In this document: positions 47,901 to 49,560 of the stretch, in pieces
Layout: each line of letters starts with the position of its first letter
Position numbering within the stretch: the first letter of the stretch is position 1
Assembly: GCF_021869535.1 (NCBI RefSeq)
Contig: NW_026262690.1
Location: 9,907,501 to 9,971,500 of the forward strand
Reading direction: 5' to 3'
DNA from: Mytilus californianus
Taxonomy: Eukaryota; Mollusca; Bivalvia; Mytilida; Mytilidae
Length of the DNA stretch: 64,000 nucleotides
The notes under the pieces: generated by a model
Database searches by the model: none
Seen by the model: the letters and a program-made list of their open reading frames with translations, nothing else
Told to the model about the DNA's origin: nothing
Translations under genes and position numbers: made by a program

Positions 47901-48551
47901 ACAAATAGCAAAAAACATTAATAAAGTATATCATTTGCTTCTATCTGATTACCGTTTTGTGGTTGATTCAAGCATTAAAGAGTTGCTGTGATCTTCAAAA
48001 TATTAGGTCTGTCATACTCTGAAGATTGAAAAAAAAGGTTACAGTTTTCCCAATCACTTCATCGATCGACAAATGGTGAGATTAATTTTCGTATACATTA
48101 TTAGGTAAAGTAAGAATTCCCCAAAATCAACTTTGTAAACTTATTAAATAAAAAAACTACTTATTTCCTACACACTATTACTAATATATATATTTTCCAT
48201 CAGTGAAAAAAAGATTCTGCTTTGAATACTTTATCTAAGAAACTTTGTAAATTGCTAATTTATTTATTTTGTAGGATAATGCGAATGCACGAGAATGGTC
48301 TGATAGACACTTGGCTGAAAGCTGGTTATCCACCGAATATAAAAACGAGTATCAAATTCCAAGCCAAAGTAATTGAATTTCAAGACTTACAAAGTGCCTT
48401 TTATTTGATAGGTATTGGTGTCACTTCTGGGGTTATTTCTTATATTTTAGAAAGGATACTCCATAGAATTCCGAAATGTAAAATTAGAAAAAGTAAAGGA
48501 GGTGTAAGATTGCACCGCATGCAGTCTTTTGATTTATCAGCAATTAAATAG
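5801..48551 (+). CDS. Ionotropic receptor (iGluR superfamily), spliced, 5' incomplete
   Basis: Twelve exons (5801-5929, 6562-6807, 10411-10589, 35814-35996, 37226-37321, 38535-38711, 40395-40486, 41681-41768, 42607-42934, 43532-43749, 44863-45128, 48275-48551) join in frame with GT/AG introns to about 758 residues. Domains in order: amino-terminal LIVBP-like domain (exons 1-6), ligand half S1 (6-9), M1, pore loop, M3 (9-10), S2 (10-12), M4 (12) and a short basic tail. It should be a plasma-membrane ligand-gated cation channel subunit. M3 reads IYSGNLVAF where classical receptors have SYTANLAAF, and with the loss of amino-acid-binding residues in S2 this fits the protostome chemosensory IR branch (IR93a/IR21a-like) better than AMPA, kainate or NMDA classes. 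The signal peptide and first residues are not found. Exons 1 and 2 are the least certain. Confidence 0.88.
6562..6807 (+). CDS. Ionotropic receptor exon 2 (amino-terminal domain)
   Basis: The acceptor TATATTTCAG ends at 6561 and the donor GTGAGT starts at 6808; phases are 1 and 1. The C-terminal part DILLQFIKIVHWRNLVLFY has the pattern of the ATD helix-strand segment in which an aromatic W is followed by a hydrophobic strand (compare DLL.YF.W..VV.LY in the family). The longer open frame from 6474 includes intron. The acceptor at 6561 was chosen because it matches the phase of exon 1. Confidence 0.72.
7383..7436. repeat. Perfect 19-bp-stem hairpin
   Basis: GAAGGCTTTAAATGAGTTG (7383-7401) pairs without mismatch with 7418-7436. 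The short loop contains a further AGCA/TGCT pair. A second, looser inverted pair (TAGACTAAAAT near 7310, ATTTTAGTCTA near 7363) lies just before it. It abuts the 5' edge of the retroelement at 7430 and may be a foldback remnant at its truncation point. Confidence 0.7.
7430..8460 (+). mobile_element. Family B Penelope-like retroelement, RT remnant joined to its 3' tail
   Basis: The first 540 bases read as RT-protein: FANGVYRQVVGIPISTNCSP and IADLFLY, a frameshift, then RYLDEIFSLNNQEF (catalytic YxDD changed to YLDE). Another frameshift leads to ITGKLLSQGFRYQKLLKTF and KDLVCKFGC. The coding part stops abruptly at about 7965 and continues as the tail that occurs alone in many places (ACTGTCCCAG, GCCACATTCTGTATGTGCC, CAGGCCGTTAGTTTTCTCG, CTATGCGGTATGGGTTTTGC, ending CACATCTTCTTAT). 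This copy ties the short tails to an RT-coding parent. A Family A fragment is inserted at 8085-8205. Confidence 0.82.
8085..8205 (-). mobile_element. Family A 3'-terminal fragment inside a Family B tail
   Basis: On the plus strand this reads as the reverse of the Family A 3' end: AAAATAACAAAAATACCGAAC, then CAAATGGCAAAATCAA and CACATCAAACGAATGGAAAC. It is nearly identical to 18735-18830 and interrupts the Family B tail between the CAGGAGCCT word and the TTCAGTGGTTG word. It marks the order of events: Family B first, Family A later. Confidence 0.75.
8640..9085 (+). repeat. Dispersed retroelement tail (Family D), copy 1
   Basis: Colinear with 62420-62870: ATTAAAGCGGGAGGTTTGGC, AAACCAGGTTCAACC, TTTCTTAAAATGTC, CTCCTCTTATATTTGATG, TTTCCCTCAGTTTTAGTTTG, GTAACCCGGATT and a final TACTACTGTTGCCTTTATT. 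The two overlapping plus-strand frames here (71 and 93 codons) are shadows of this T-rich tail. The parent protein is not visible in the window. Confidence 0.75.
9090..9600 (+). mobile_element. Family B tail with embedded Family A fragment
   Basis: Family B tail words are seen at 9100-9370 (AACCCCGCAACATTCTCTATG, CAGGCCGTTGATTTT) and at 9525-9590 (CTAAACGGTACGGAGTTTGC, GATGGCCGTATTGGG). Between them, 9390-9520 is a plus-oriented Family A 3' end (GAGTCAGGAGTTTGAC, TTTCCATTCGT, TTGATTTTGCCA, TTTCGGTATTTTTGTTA). There is no coding part. Confidence 0.7.
10411..10589 (+). CDS. Ionotropic receptor exon 3 (amino-terminal domain)
   Basis: A strong polypyrimidine tract and acceptor (TCTTTTTCAG) precede 10411, and donor GTAAGT follows 10589. 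It starts in phase 1, completing the Glu codon left by exon 2, and ends in phase 0, matching exon 4. The peptide runs LVDDLSDIGVGVSMVN, then a helix INYIIQSFKET and the strand MLVICYE. This is the second strand-helix-strand unit expected after the LVLFY strand of an ATD. It has no ATG-started frame, so a plain ORF scan misses it. Confidence 0.85.
11893..12245 (-). pseudogene. Unrecognised coding-like relic with frameshifts
   Basis: Read on the minus strand from ATG at 12245: MKFFSPFIDAMLQRAFNQA, then a shift to SPIFEPPQAVQIAWPDKP and LIQDINLDNFF. After a shift in the T-run near 12095 comes LHLNYSKCDLFRECIPII, then FEKDMFHPLDAMRRYNQVQK and DHGPDSNLFVSEEYDYTLC, ending at TAA 11893-11895. Residue composition and the long open pieces are protein-like, unlike the surrounding AT-rich DNA. 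I do not recognise the family. It may be a retrocopy or a transposon-derived gene. Two or three frameshifts make it non-functional as read. Confidence 0.55.
13052..13471 (-). other. 139-codon open frame of doubtful status
   Basis: This is one of the longest uninterrupted ATG-started frames in the window and resembles no family I know. Its composition is ordinary, it lies in the giant intron on the opposite strand, and it has no visible promoter, poly(A) signal or splice partner. The plus strand across 13270-13340 is more GC-rich than its surroundings (GGCGATACCCGGGG, TTCGCGCCAGCAACC), which suggests a dispersed repeat and a chance frame. Confidence 0.2.
15030..15097. repeat. Two tandem 34-bp units
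   Basis: CCTCG(A/C)TTGTGACATCACC is repeated at 15030 and 15064 with one substitution in the shared core, followed by AAATGCC. The unit contains the palindromic-like word GTGACATCAC. No function is apparent. Confidence 0.7.
15725..16190 (+). mobile_element. Family B tail, internally repeated
   Basis: The same tail interval occurs twice in direct order. 15735-15880 and 15905-16040 each contain the GTTCTTATG/GCTCTTATG start, the TTTAACCC(C)GCC word, TATGTGCCTGTCCC or TATGTGCCTCTTC, and the GTCAGGAGCC word. The second copy continues through TAGGCCGTTAGTTTTTCTCG to TATGCGGTATGGGATTTGC. Either two truncated insertions are adjacent or part of one tail is duplicated. Confidence 0.7.
17920..18080 (-). 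repeat. Family E short dispersed repeat, copy 1
   Basis: Contains GCTAGACGCGCGTTCCGTC and CAGTGACGGTCGAA, preceded by CACCAGCAGTGGTATCGACCC. The core GACGCGCGTTT(C)GTCT with CATCAGTGACGCTCGAAT recurs at 25395-25500, 31885-31957, 33965-34062 and 45145-45240 in both orientations. Confidence 0.65.
18690..19262 (-). repeat. Family A 3' tail
   Basis: Non-coding tail directly after the RT stop codon. The same 570-600 bp recur at 28850-29460 (minus) and 29690-30358 (plus), and shorter pieces occur at 27655-27890, 43795-43965, 8085-8205, 9390-9520 and 29465-29560. Conserved words are ACACATCAAACGAATGG, AACTGTCATATTCCTGAC, TATAGCTAGCTAAACCTC and TGGACTAAACAGTAAAGG. The 96-, 68- and 87-codon minus frames here are chance frames or tail read-through. 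Confidence 0.8.
19263..21290 (-). pseudogene. Penelope-like GIY-YIG + RT polyprotein, broken
   Basis: Readable blocks from N to C: SLNQRMNQQRSDNKDPHFR, LYNHFNQPDH, a stop, SMKVRIIEKIYHHTN, FRKDRENFWIREQGTAMPYG (the 'E.WI..LGT..PYG' end of this endonuclease type), NNTTLRHQLSHGQKH, a stop, IRTILFSLRVNFLKCLRDYA, CINTFSPINRLVSIICDVVL, EPLPDEKRKFLPIQFSN, HVITGDLNIIQHEHLRK, a stop, HDKYVVIAADKAS, LYWIPKLHKIPYKHRYIAGS, a deletion near 19695 that removes motifs including the catalytic YxDD, YPSELEIKETTD, a stop, IYDKRDDFNFEI, SPAYGIYISQLIRYSRAC and FIGRYQDFIDKYSVS. At least four stops and shifts. Confidence 0.82.
21965..22600 (-). mobile_element. Retroelement 3' end (Family F)
   Basis: A minus-oriented tail of about 600 bp. 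It begins at the lower coordinate with the reverse of the end word (GGGGAATGTGTCAAAGAGAC), continues through CCAAGGCCACCAATGGGTCTT and the GTCCGAGTCCGATGTTAG word, and ends near CGTATCATGCC. The end matches 5260-5425. No coding remnant is visible at its 5' side. Confidence 0.65.
23616..23680. repeat. Two tandem 33-bp units
   Basis: GTTGTTCTA(G/A)GGTACGCGAA followed by C(C/A)AACTGCAACACG-like sequence is repeated at 23616 and 23649. Within an otherwise featureless AT-rich stretch. Confidence 0.65.
24625..24905 (-). mobile_element. Family B tail, 5'-truncated copy
   Basis: It carries AGATGAGGTATGATTGCCAA at the terminal side, then GGCCTTCAACAATGAG, CTATAAAAGGCCCCGACATG, AGAAAACTAACGACCTAATTT and GACAACCACTGAACTACAGG. 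It matches 55013-55290 in order and orientation. Confidence 0.75.
25395..25500 (+). repeat. Family E short dispersed repeat, copy 2
   Basis: Contains GGGCGTCACTGATGAGTGTTT, AAGCGCATCTTGAGTACA and AATCCTGGTATCTATG, the reverse of the order seen at 45145-45240. It sits between two Family B fragments. Confidence 0.6.
25500..25705 (-). mobile_element. Family B tail fragment
   Basis: It has AACTATCAACCATAGTTCAAA, TATAAAAGGCCTCGACTTG, AGAATACTAACGGCCTAATTT and CAATTTACGAAATACAAATAT, matching the 24625 copy at reduced identity. Truncated on the 5' side. Confidence 0.65.
26730..27075 (+). mobile_element. Family B tail fragment
   Basis: It has AATACTACTATCCCAGGTAAG, GTTCAGCTCTCTACAACC, ATCACGCCGTTAGTTTTCTCC, TGACTATACGGTATGGGTTTT and GAATGCCATACGGTGACC. 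The 88-codon frame at 26528-26794 runs into this tail and is not considered a gene. Confidence 0.65.
27655..27890 (-). mobile_element. Family A tail fragment
   Basis: It contains ATCGAACTCCAAGGAAAATTC, ACGGAAAGTCCCTTATCAAA, CTGTCATATTCCTGACTTGG and TTTTATAGCTAGCTAAACC, ending inside the tail near AACGATGTGGGAGCAAAC. 5'-truncated. Confidence 0.75.
28440..28600 (+). mobile_element. Family B (subtype 2) tail, terminal part
   Basis: GGGGCCCTTTATAGCTTGC, GCCAAGGCTCCGTGTTGAAG and the ending CATACCACATCTTCTAATA are the reverse complements of 34066-34210 and 46486-46630. This subtype differs from the copies with GGCCTTCAACAATGAG. Confidence 0.7.
28850..30552 (-). mobile_element. Family A copy interrupted by an opposite-strand copy of itself
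   Basis: The outer copy is minus. Its tail is at 28850-29460; C-terminal RT codons follow at 29570-29689 (reverse-reading 'MSQ...L..F.G..KDL') and resume at 30359-30552 (SPAYGIYIS, YDKRDD region). Between them sits a plus-strand Family A piece (29690-30358). A further small plus-strand tail scrap is at 29465-29560. The intact order is visible at 19395-19425, where the two broken halves (GGTGACGTT and TTATAAAGTCTGAG) are contiguous. No protein is possible. Confidence 0.78.
29690..30358 (+). mobile_element. Nested 5'-truncated Family A insertion
   Basis: It starts with the last codons of RT (ATAAATATTCCGTATC to TCTTGAAGTATAG), then runs through the complete tail to TTCGGTATTTTTGTTATTTTA. It is inserted exactly between the GGTGACGTT and TTATAAAGTCTG halves of the outer copy. 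With the outer tail it forms an inverted repeat with arms of about 600 bp separated by about 230 bp. An internal TGACGTGGCTCGGTACTTGTA word appears twice (29855 and 30000), indicating a duplicated 145-bp segment. Confidence 0.78.
31114..31277. repeat. Foldback (MITE-like) element
   Basis: Arms of about 63 bp at 31114-31176 and 31215-31277 are reverse complements with several mismatches (CGATTATCAG / CTGATAATCG at the outer ends and CAATATGAAG / CTTCATATTG at the inner ends). The centre includes CGTTAGCTGCGCTCACTCG, which resembles the GAGCGTTAGCGAG centre of the 2123 element. Confidence 0.72.
31623..31722. repeat. 43-bp tandem repeat, about 2.3 units
   Basis: The unit AATTAAAAATAATATAAAAC continuing with TAATACAATTATCAAATAC starts at 31623, 31666 and (partial) 31709, with identical units. 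It is very AT-rich and probably arose by slippage. Confidence 0.85.
31885..31957 (-). repeat. Family E short dispersed repeat, copy 3
   Basis: GGATAACTGGCATATAATTT, ACGCCAGATGAGCGTTTCGTC and AAGACTCGTCAATAG match the 17990-18060 copy in order and orientation. Confidence 0.6.
32380..32810 (+). mobile_element. Retroposon with (ATCA)n tail (Family G), long copy
   Basis: It contains GATGTATAAATTCGCAGCC, ACGTTCGGTCGGAAATTAGAC, GGGGTCCGTAGGTGACTGG and TTGCAAGGC, then a 3' end TCCTGAATATGCATGAAATAA, GGACGTTAAGCAAG and a short CAATCAATCAATCA tail. The head part recurs in reverse at 42300-42436 and the terminal part at 40940-41002. No coding frame is recognisable. The 74-codon minus frame at 32381-32605 is a repeat shadow. 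Confidence 0.65.
33055..33290 (+). repeat. Dispersed repeat with GC-richer core
   Basis: The core runs GTTTAAAGCCACTTTTAGCAC, ATATCGTTGCGGTCAG, GACGCCAGAGTACCC, ACCAACGATCTTCGG and GTTCAAACTCGAAACCTC. I recall a widespread bivalve repeat of this type, but there is no second copy in this window. Both ORFs over it (63 and 71 codons) are unconvincing. Confidence 0.4.
33680..33822. repeat. 70-bp tandem duplication
   Basis: Units starting at 33681 and 33751 share CAATGATCAAACTCAAATAG, ACTAAAATCAATCAGGC and AAATAAACTACGGAATT with a few substitutions and a one-base insertion. Confidence 0.8.
33965..34062 (+). repeat. Family E short dispersed repeat, copy 4
   Basis: TCAAGCGTCACTGATGAAAC, TACGCGTGCGTCTGGCGTAC and TAACCTGGTATCTTTGATG follow the reverse order of the 45145 copy. 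It abuts the end of the Family B element at 34066. Confidence 0.6.
34066..35720 (-). mobile_element. Family B retroelement, RT C-terminus plus full 3' tail
   Basis: On the minus strand the coding part starts near 35715 with CITGKLLN, a stop, FRYHKLRKTFAKFFHRYKDL, then ISKFGCTCRKLIKNGISHPK, FYGNIVLKARKSL and LNKLISKGYLTNVVIRSL. It ends with KLKHN at 35386, followed by a 1.3-kb tail that finishes with the reverse of ATAAGAAGATGTGGTATGAG. This links the 3540-4215, 46486-47215 and 49018-49560 repeats to an RT-encoding parent. It carries an internal 216-bp duplication (34545-34975). Confidence 0.8.
34545..34975. repeat. 216-bp tandem duplication in a Family B tail
   Basis: Unit 1 (34545-34760) and unit 2 (34761-34975) differ at only a handful of positions. 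The boundaries share ACAAAATAAATAA, suggesting slippage or unequal exchange at that word. The related copy at 46486-47215 has a single unit, so the duplication arose after this copy inserted. The two similar minus frames (72 and 94 codons) here are products of the duplication, not genes. Confidence 0.88.
35814..35996 (+). CDS. Ionotropic receptor exon 4 (amino-terminal domain)
   Basis: The acceptor ATTATTTCAG ends at 35813 and the donor GTATGT starts at 35997. It is 61 codons, phase 0 at both ends. The block ETKWIVLSMDHNT followed by ISNIAVIE corresponds to the family pattern (aromatic W, short strand, 'I.L..D', then an N-glycosylated turn and 'ITV'). Potential N-glycosylation sites are NTS and NIS. 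It is separated from exon 3 by the 25.2-kb intron. Confidence 0.82.
36590..37075 (-). mobile_element. Family C retroelement 3' end (RT C-terminus plus tail)
   Basis: On the minus strand it opens at about 37065 with KFYGRHHELVDRYGITVSQM and a stop near 36985 (MFLMS then TAA). The tail includes ATTCGGTAAGTCACATTCG, GGCACCCGTCGTGTTAC, GATCTGCTCACCC-type sequence and AACGCCATGGCC. It is truncated on the 5' side and ends about 150 bp upstream of exon 5, on the opposite strand. The 77-codon minus frame at 36597-36830 lies in the tail. Confidence 0.82.
37226..37321 (+). CDS. Ionotropic receptor exon 5 (ATD end)
   Basis: The acceptor TTTTTTTTCCAG follows a long T-run and the donor is GTAATA. It has 32 codons, phase 0 to phase 0. 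The peptide IISSEDLIVNQYYYKEDL followed by AIKTTAISLIVK resembles the last ATD helix, where the chain of this family usually has an 'AYDAV..IA.A'-like amphipathic helix. Exon size and phase are consistent with both neighbours. Confidence 0.75.
38535..38711 (+). CDS. Ionotropic receptor exon 6 (ATD to S1 linker)
   Basis: The acceptor TATTTACAG ends at 38534 and the donor GTAAGA starts at 38712. It has 59 codons, phase 0 at both ends. Near its end NQKQLLVTTLE is the start of the S1 ligand-binding half (family pattern L.VTT.EE.PF), and the next exon continues with WQPF. The exon therefore joins the amino-terminal domain to the ligand-binding domain. Confidence 0.85.
39445..39640 (-). mobile_element. 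Family B tail fragment
   Basis: ACAGGTCACCGTTTGGCTTTC, AAAACCCATATCCTATGATAG, GAAAACAATGGTCTGATTTAT and CAACAACCATTGAAATACATG follow the order of the 55013 copy. It lies in the receptor intron between exons 6 and 7. Confidence 0.6.
39870..40190 (+). mobile_element. Family B tail fragment
   Basis: TTGTAACACCACTATCCCAG, TTAACCCCGGCATATTATTT, GGCGCCTGTAATCAGGG and GGGCCATTTAAAGTTATG, with GCTCATTGCCCAG, match the tail consensus at low identity, indicating an older insertion. It ends about 200 bp before exon 7. Confidence 0.6.
40395..40486 (+). CDS. Ionotropic receptor exon 7 (S1)
   Basis: Acceptor TATTTCAG and donor GTATGT. It begins in phase 0 (WQPFNEKK) and ends two bases into a Thr codon. 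YTGFTMSVLQRLAHQLNF fits the S1 helix (family pattern Y.GYC.DLL..LA..L.FTY). It is too short to appear as an ORF. Confidence 0.9.
40930..41005 (+). mobile_element. Family G retroposon, 3' terminal stub
   Basis: TCCTGAATATGCATGTCATAT, TTGCCACTGGACGTTAAGC and AATCAATCAAC match the 3' end of the 32380-32810 copy. It is a strongly 5'-truncated insertion in the intron between exons 7 and 8. Confidence 0.7.
41681..41768 (+). CDS. Ionotropic receptor exon 8 (S1)
   Basis: The acceptor TTACAAACAG ends at 41680 and the donor GTGAGA begins at 41769. It completes the split Thr codon and ends in phase 0. It reads FRIIEPEDGQWGIKKNGSW followed by TGMIGLLEDR, the near-invariant S1 segment (D..YG....G.W.GMIG.L). 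Too short for an ORF scan. Confidence 0.93.
42129..42193. repeat. (TA)n and (GATT)n microsatellites
   Basis: A TA run occupies about 42129-42145. A (TTGA)n run occupies 42165-42193, which is the reverse-strand (ATCA)n tail of the Family G retroposon that follows. Confidence 0.85.
42165..42436 (-). mobile_element. Family G retroposon carrying a patch of receptor exon
   Basis: On the minus strand: TATGTATAAATACGCAGC, ACGTCCGGTCGGAATTGG, AGGGTCCGTACATG and TTGCAAGGC, as in the 32380 copy. Then comes the foreign patch (42298-42244), then ACGTTAAGAAAACAATATC and the (ATCA)n tail. It lies in the intron between exons 8 and 9. The 96-codon minus frame across it is a chance frame. Confidence 0.72.
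42244..42298 (+). repeat. Exact 55-nt copy of part of receptor exon 10
   Basis: The 55 bases are identical to 43568-43622 and in the same direction. They encode the M3 core (VLSYWWIFCIVSMAIYSG). No splice sites flank the patch (CCT before, AAAATAAAG after), so it is not an alternative exon. It is too long to be chance. Confidence 0.97.
42607..42934 (+). CDS. Ionotropic receptor exon 9 (S1 end, M1, pore loop)
   Basis: The acceptor ATTTTCAG ends at 42606 and the donor GTAGTG starts at 42935. VDIVAAPLTVTFDR (to 42651) aligns with APLTITLVR of GluA2, so the Thr480 and Arg485 equivalents are kept at 42634-42636 and 42649-42651. M1 is about 42760-42828. The re-entrant pore loop reads WYNYGALLTQG at the exon end, with Thr (42928-42930) at the Q/R-site position. 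It ends in phase 1. Confidence 0.96.
43532..43749 (+). CDS. Ionotropic receptor exon 10 (pore exit, M3, start of S2)
   Basis: The acceptor AATTTAG ends at 43531 and the donor GTAAGT starts at 43750. The phase-1 start completes the Gly of QGG. M3 spans roughly 43570-43645 and carries IYSGNLVAF (43612-43638), the counterpart of SYTANLAAF. S2 starts with KWGLYGNGAMHSYLS; the Ser-Thr pair that contacts glutamate in GluA2 (S654/T655) is Ala-Met here (43729-43734). Bases 43568-43622 recur exactly at 42244-42298. Confidence 0.96.
43795..43965 (-). mobile_element. Family A tail fragment just after exon 10
   Basis: AAAATAACAAAAATACCGAAC, CATATCGGAAAGTCTCTTATC, CATATCAAACGAATGG and ATATTCCTGACTTGGTACAGG are Family A terminal words in minus orientation. 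It begins only about 45 nt after the exon 10 splice donor. Confidence 0.78.
44863..45128 (+). CDS. Ionotropic receptor exon 11 (S2)
   Basis: The acceptor TTGTTTAG ends at 44862 and the donor is GTAAGT. It runs from ESTLPIHKEVW to NSPYEEMFSSE. The block NGNYAYFAVN aligns with KGKYAYLLES of GluA2. The acidic residue that holds the ligand amino group (E705) is Val here (44998-45000). The end of S2 keeps the family pattern 'A...NSP....F...I'. Ends in phase 2. Confidence 0.95.
45145..45240 (-). repeat. Family E short dispersed repeat, copy 5
   Basis: The best-preserved copy: CATAGATACCAGGATTGAAA, GCCAGACGCGCGTTTTGTC and GACTCATCAGTGACGCTCGA. It begins within 20 nt of the exon 11 splice donor. Confidence 0.68.
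45241..46485 (+). other. Intron sequence with a repeated GGGTCACCGGACTT word
   Basis: Part of the intron between exons 11 and 12. No exon is visible. The word GGGTCACCGGACTT followed by TTTTCTTGCTACA-like sequence occurs at about 45903 and 46080, suggesting a partly duplicated repeat. CAAGATGGAGGAAGACACCC near 46385 looks like a dispersed repeat word. Nothing else is recognised. Confidence 0.4.
46486..47215 (-). mobile_element. Family B (subtype 2) full-length 3' tail
   Basis: Colinear with 34066-35020 without the 216-bp duplication: AGATGTAGTATGAGTGCCAA, CACGGAGCCTTGGCTCACACC, AACACTTATGAACCACATC, GCAGCGGGTATAAACG and TAGAGAAAGGAAATATTTT. It is truncated before the coding part. Confidence 0.82.
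47230..47830 (+). mobile_element. Penelope-like RT C-terminal relic
   Basis: LEISDITETRMSDSYLLF, then RRLQTRIYDKPF, correspond to the 'LEI.DTT.T..SASYLDL' and 'L.T.IYDKRDDF' blocks of the Family A protein at reduced identity. After a gap come STLHKFYGHHHELVGLYHVS and a short tail (GCATTCCGACGGATTGTGAAT, TGGAGTCGATGAGATTCCC). It is a third RT lineage, 5'-truncated and frameshifted, located in the last receptor intron. Confidence 0.65.
48275..48551 (+). CDS. Ionotropic receptor last exon (S2 end, M4, C-terminus)
   Basis: The acceptor TTTTGTAG ends at 48274; its first base completes the Glu codon of exon 11. IMRMHENGLIDTWLK is the conserved final S2 helix (I....E.G....W). M4 is approximately AFYLIGIGVTSGVISYIL. 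A short basic cytoplasmic tail (KCKIRKSKGG) ends at TAG 48549-48551. An AATAAA lies 39 nt further on. Confidence 0.95.
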
Positions 48552-48589
48552 TATGATTGACAAATGACAATTTTCAGCATTATTGATAT

Positions 48590-48595
48590 AATAAA
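48590..48595 (+). promoter_or_regulatory. Candidate poly(A) signal of the ionotropic receptor
   Basis: AATAAA 39 nt after the stop codon. A second AATAAA at 48920-48925 would give a longer 3' UTR. The choice cannot be made from sequence alone. Confidence 0.45.
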
Positions 48596-48599
48596 AATT

Positions 48600-49015
48600 A
48601 ACATAATATGTAATTAATTAATTTCCGTTTCAATGCCATGTATACTCTAAATCCTCTTTATATCCTACTCAAGTATAAGCCGGTTTTGGACTTTTCAATT
48701 ATAAACTAAATTTTCATGTGAACTCGTGCTGACCCCGCAAGATCATTGACCAATAAGAAAGATGTAATCCAATCATGCACTGGTCATTATTATCTAATCA
48801 TGTTATCTAATTTCAACAATTTGTCGTTTAATTAAGTATGGTAAATCTGACCCCTTGACCAGTACAGAGACATCATAAATTTACAGTATAAATAGCTCAC
48901 TCTTTGTTTAAGTCTGAGTAATAAACAATTAATACAGAATTATCTTCTCTGCTGTCTTAAATGATTTTATTCAGCTTAATTTTCAATTGGGAAATAAAAT
49001 TGGTTATTAATGTAC
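48600..49015. other. Probable 3' flank of the receptor gene
   Basis: AT-rich with no coding signal. It may include 3' UTR if the AATAAA at 48920 is used. Confidence 0.4.
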
Positions 49016-49017
49016 AA

Positions 49018-49560
49018 ATAAGAGAAGCGCTATGATTGCGAAAGAGACATATATCCATCAGAGACCAAATGACGCAGATGTAAGCATTTATAGGTCGCAG
49101 TGCGGCATTCAAATATGTACAAAATACATATTGTATAGTAAGATATTAGAGGCACGATATGACAATTCAAACTAGAACAGTAACAGCCTGATTTATGTAC
49201 AAAACAATTAACGAATAACAAATATGATAGAGAGCAAGCAAATGTCAACCATTGAATAACAGGCTAATAACTTGGGACAGTCACATATAAAATGTGGCAA
49301 GGTTATACATGTTTGCAAGCCTTCAAACCTGCTTCTACCCTAGGAACGTGGTGTAACAGCACATCATAAGAATAGATTATAAAGATCAGTGGAAAAGGCT
49401 AACCCTCAGCAGGTCGACAAAAACAAATAAAACAACTTACAAAAAGGGTATGTCAAAGTACCGATCTAAGAGTACTCACAGTAAATAAAAGCTAGTTCAA
49501 ATTGCAACGAATCAATCTATCATGTTTTCCAGACTAAAATCAATCACAACTTTAAGAAAC
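49018..49560 (-). mobile_element. Family B tail, degraded copy
   Basis: AGAGACCAAATGACGCAGATG, TATAGGTCGCAGTGCGGC, ATGTACAAAACAATTAACG, ATGTGGCAAGGTTATACATG and AAAGCTAGTTCAAATTGCAAC keep the order of the 55013 copy. Confidence 0.7.
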
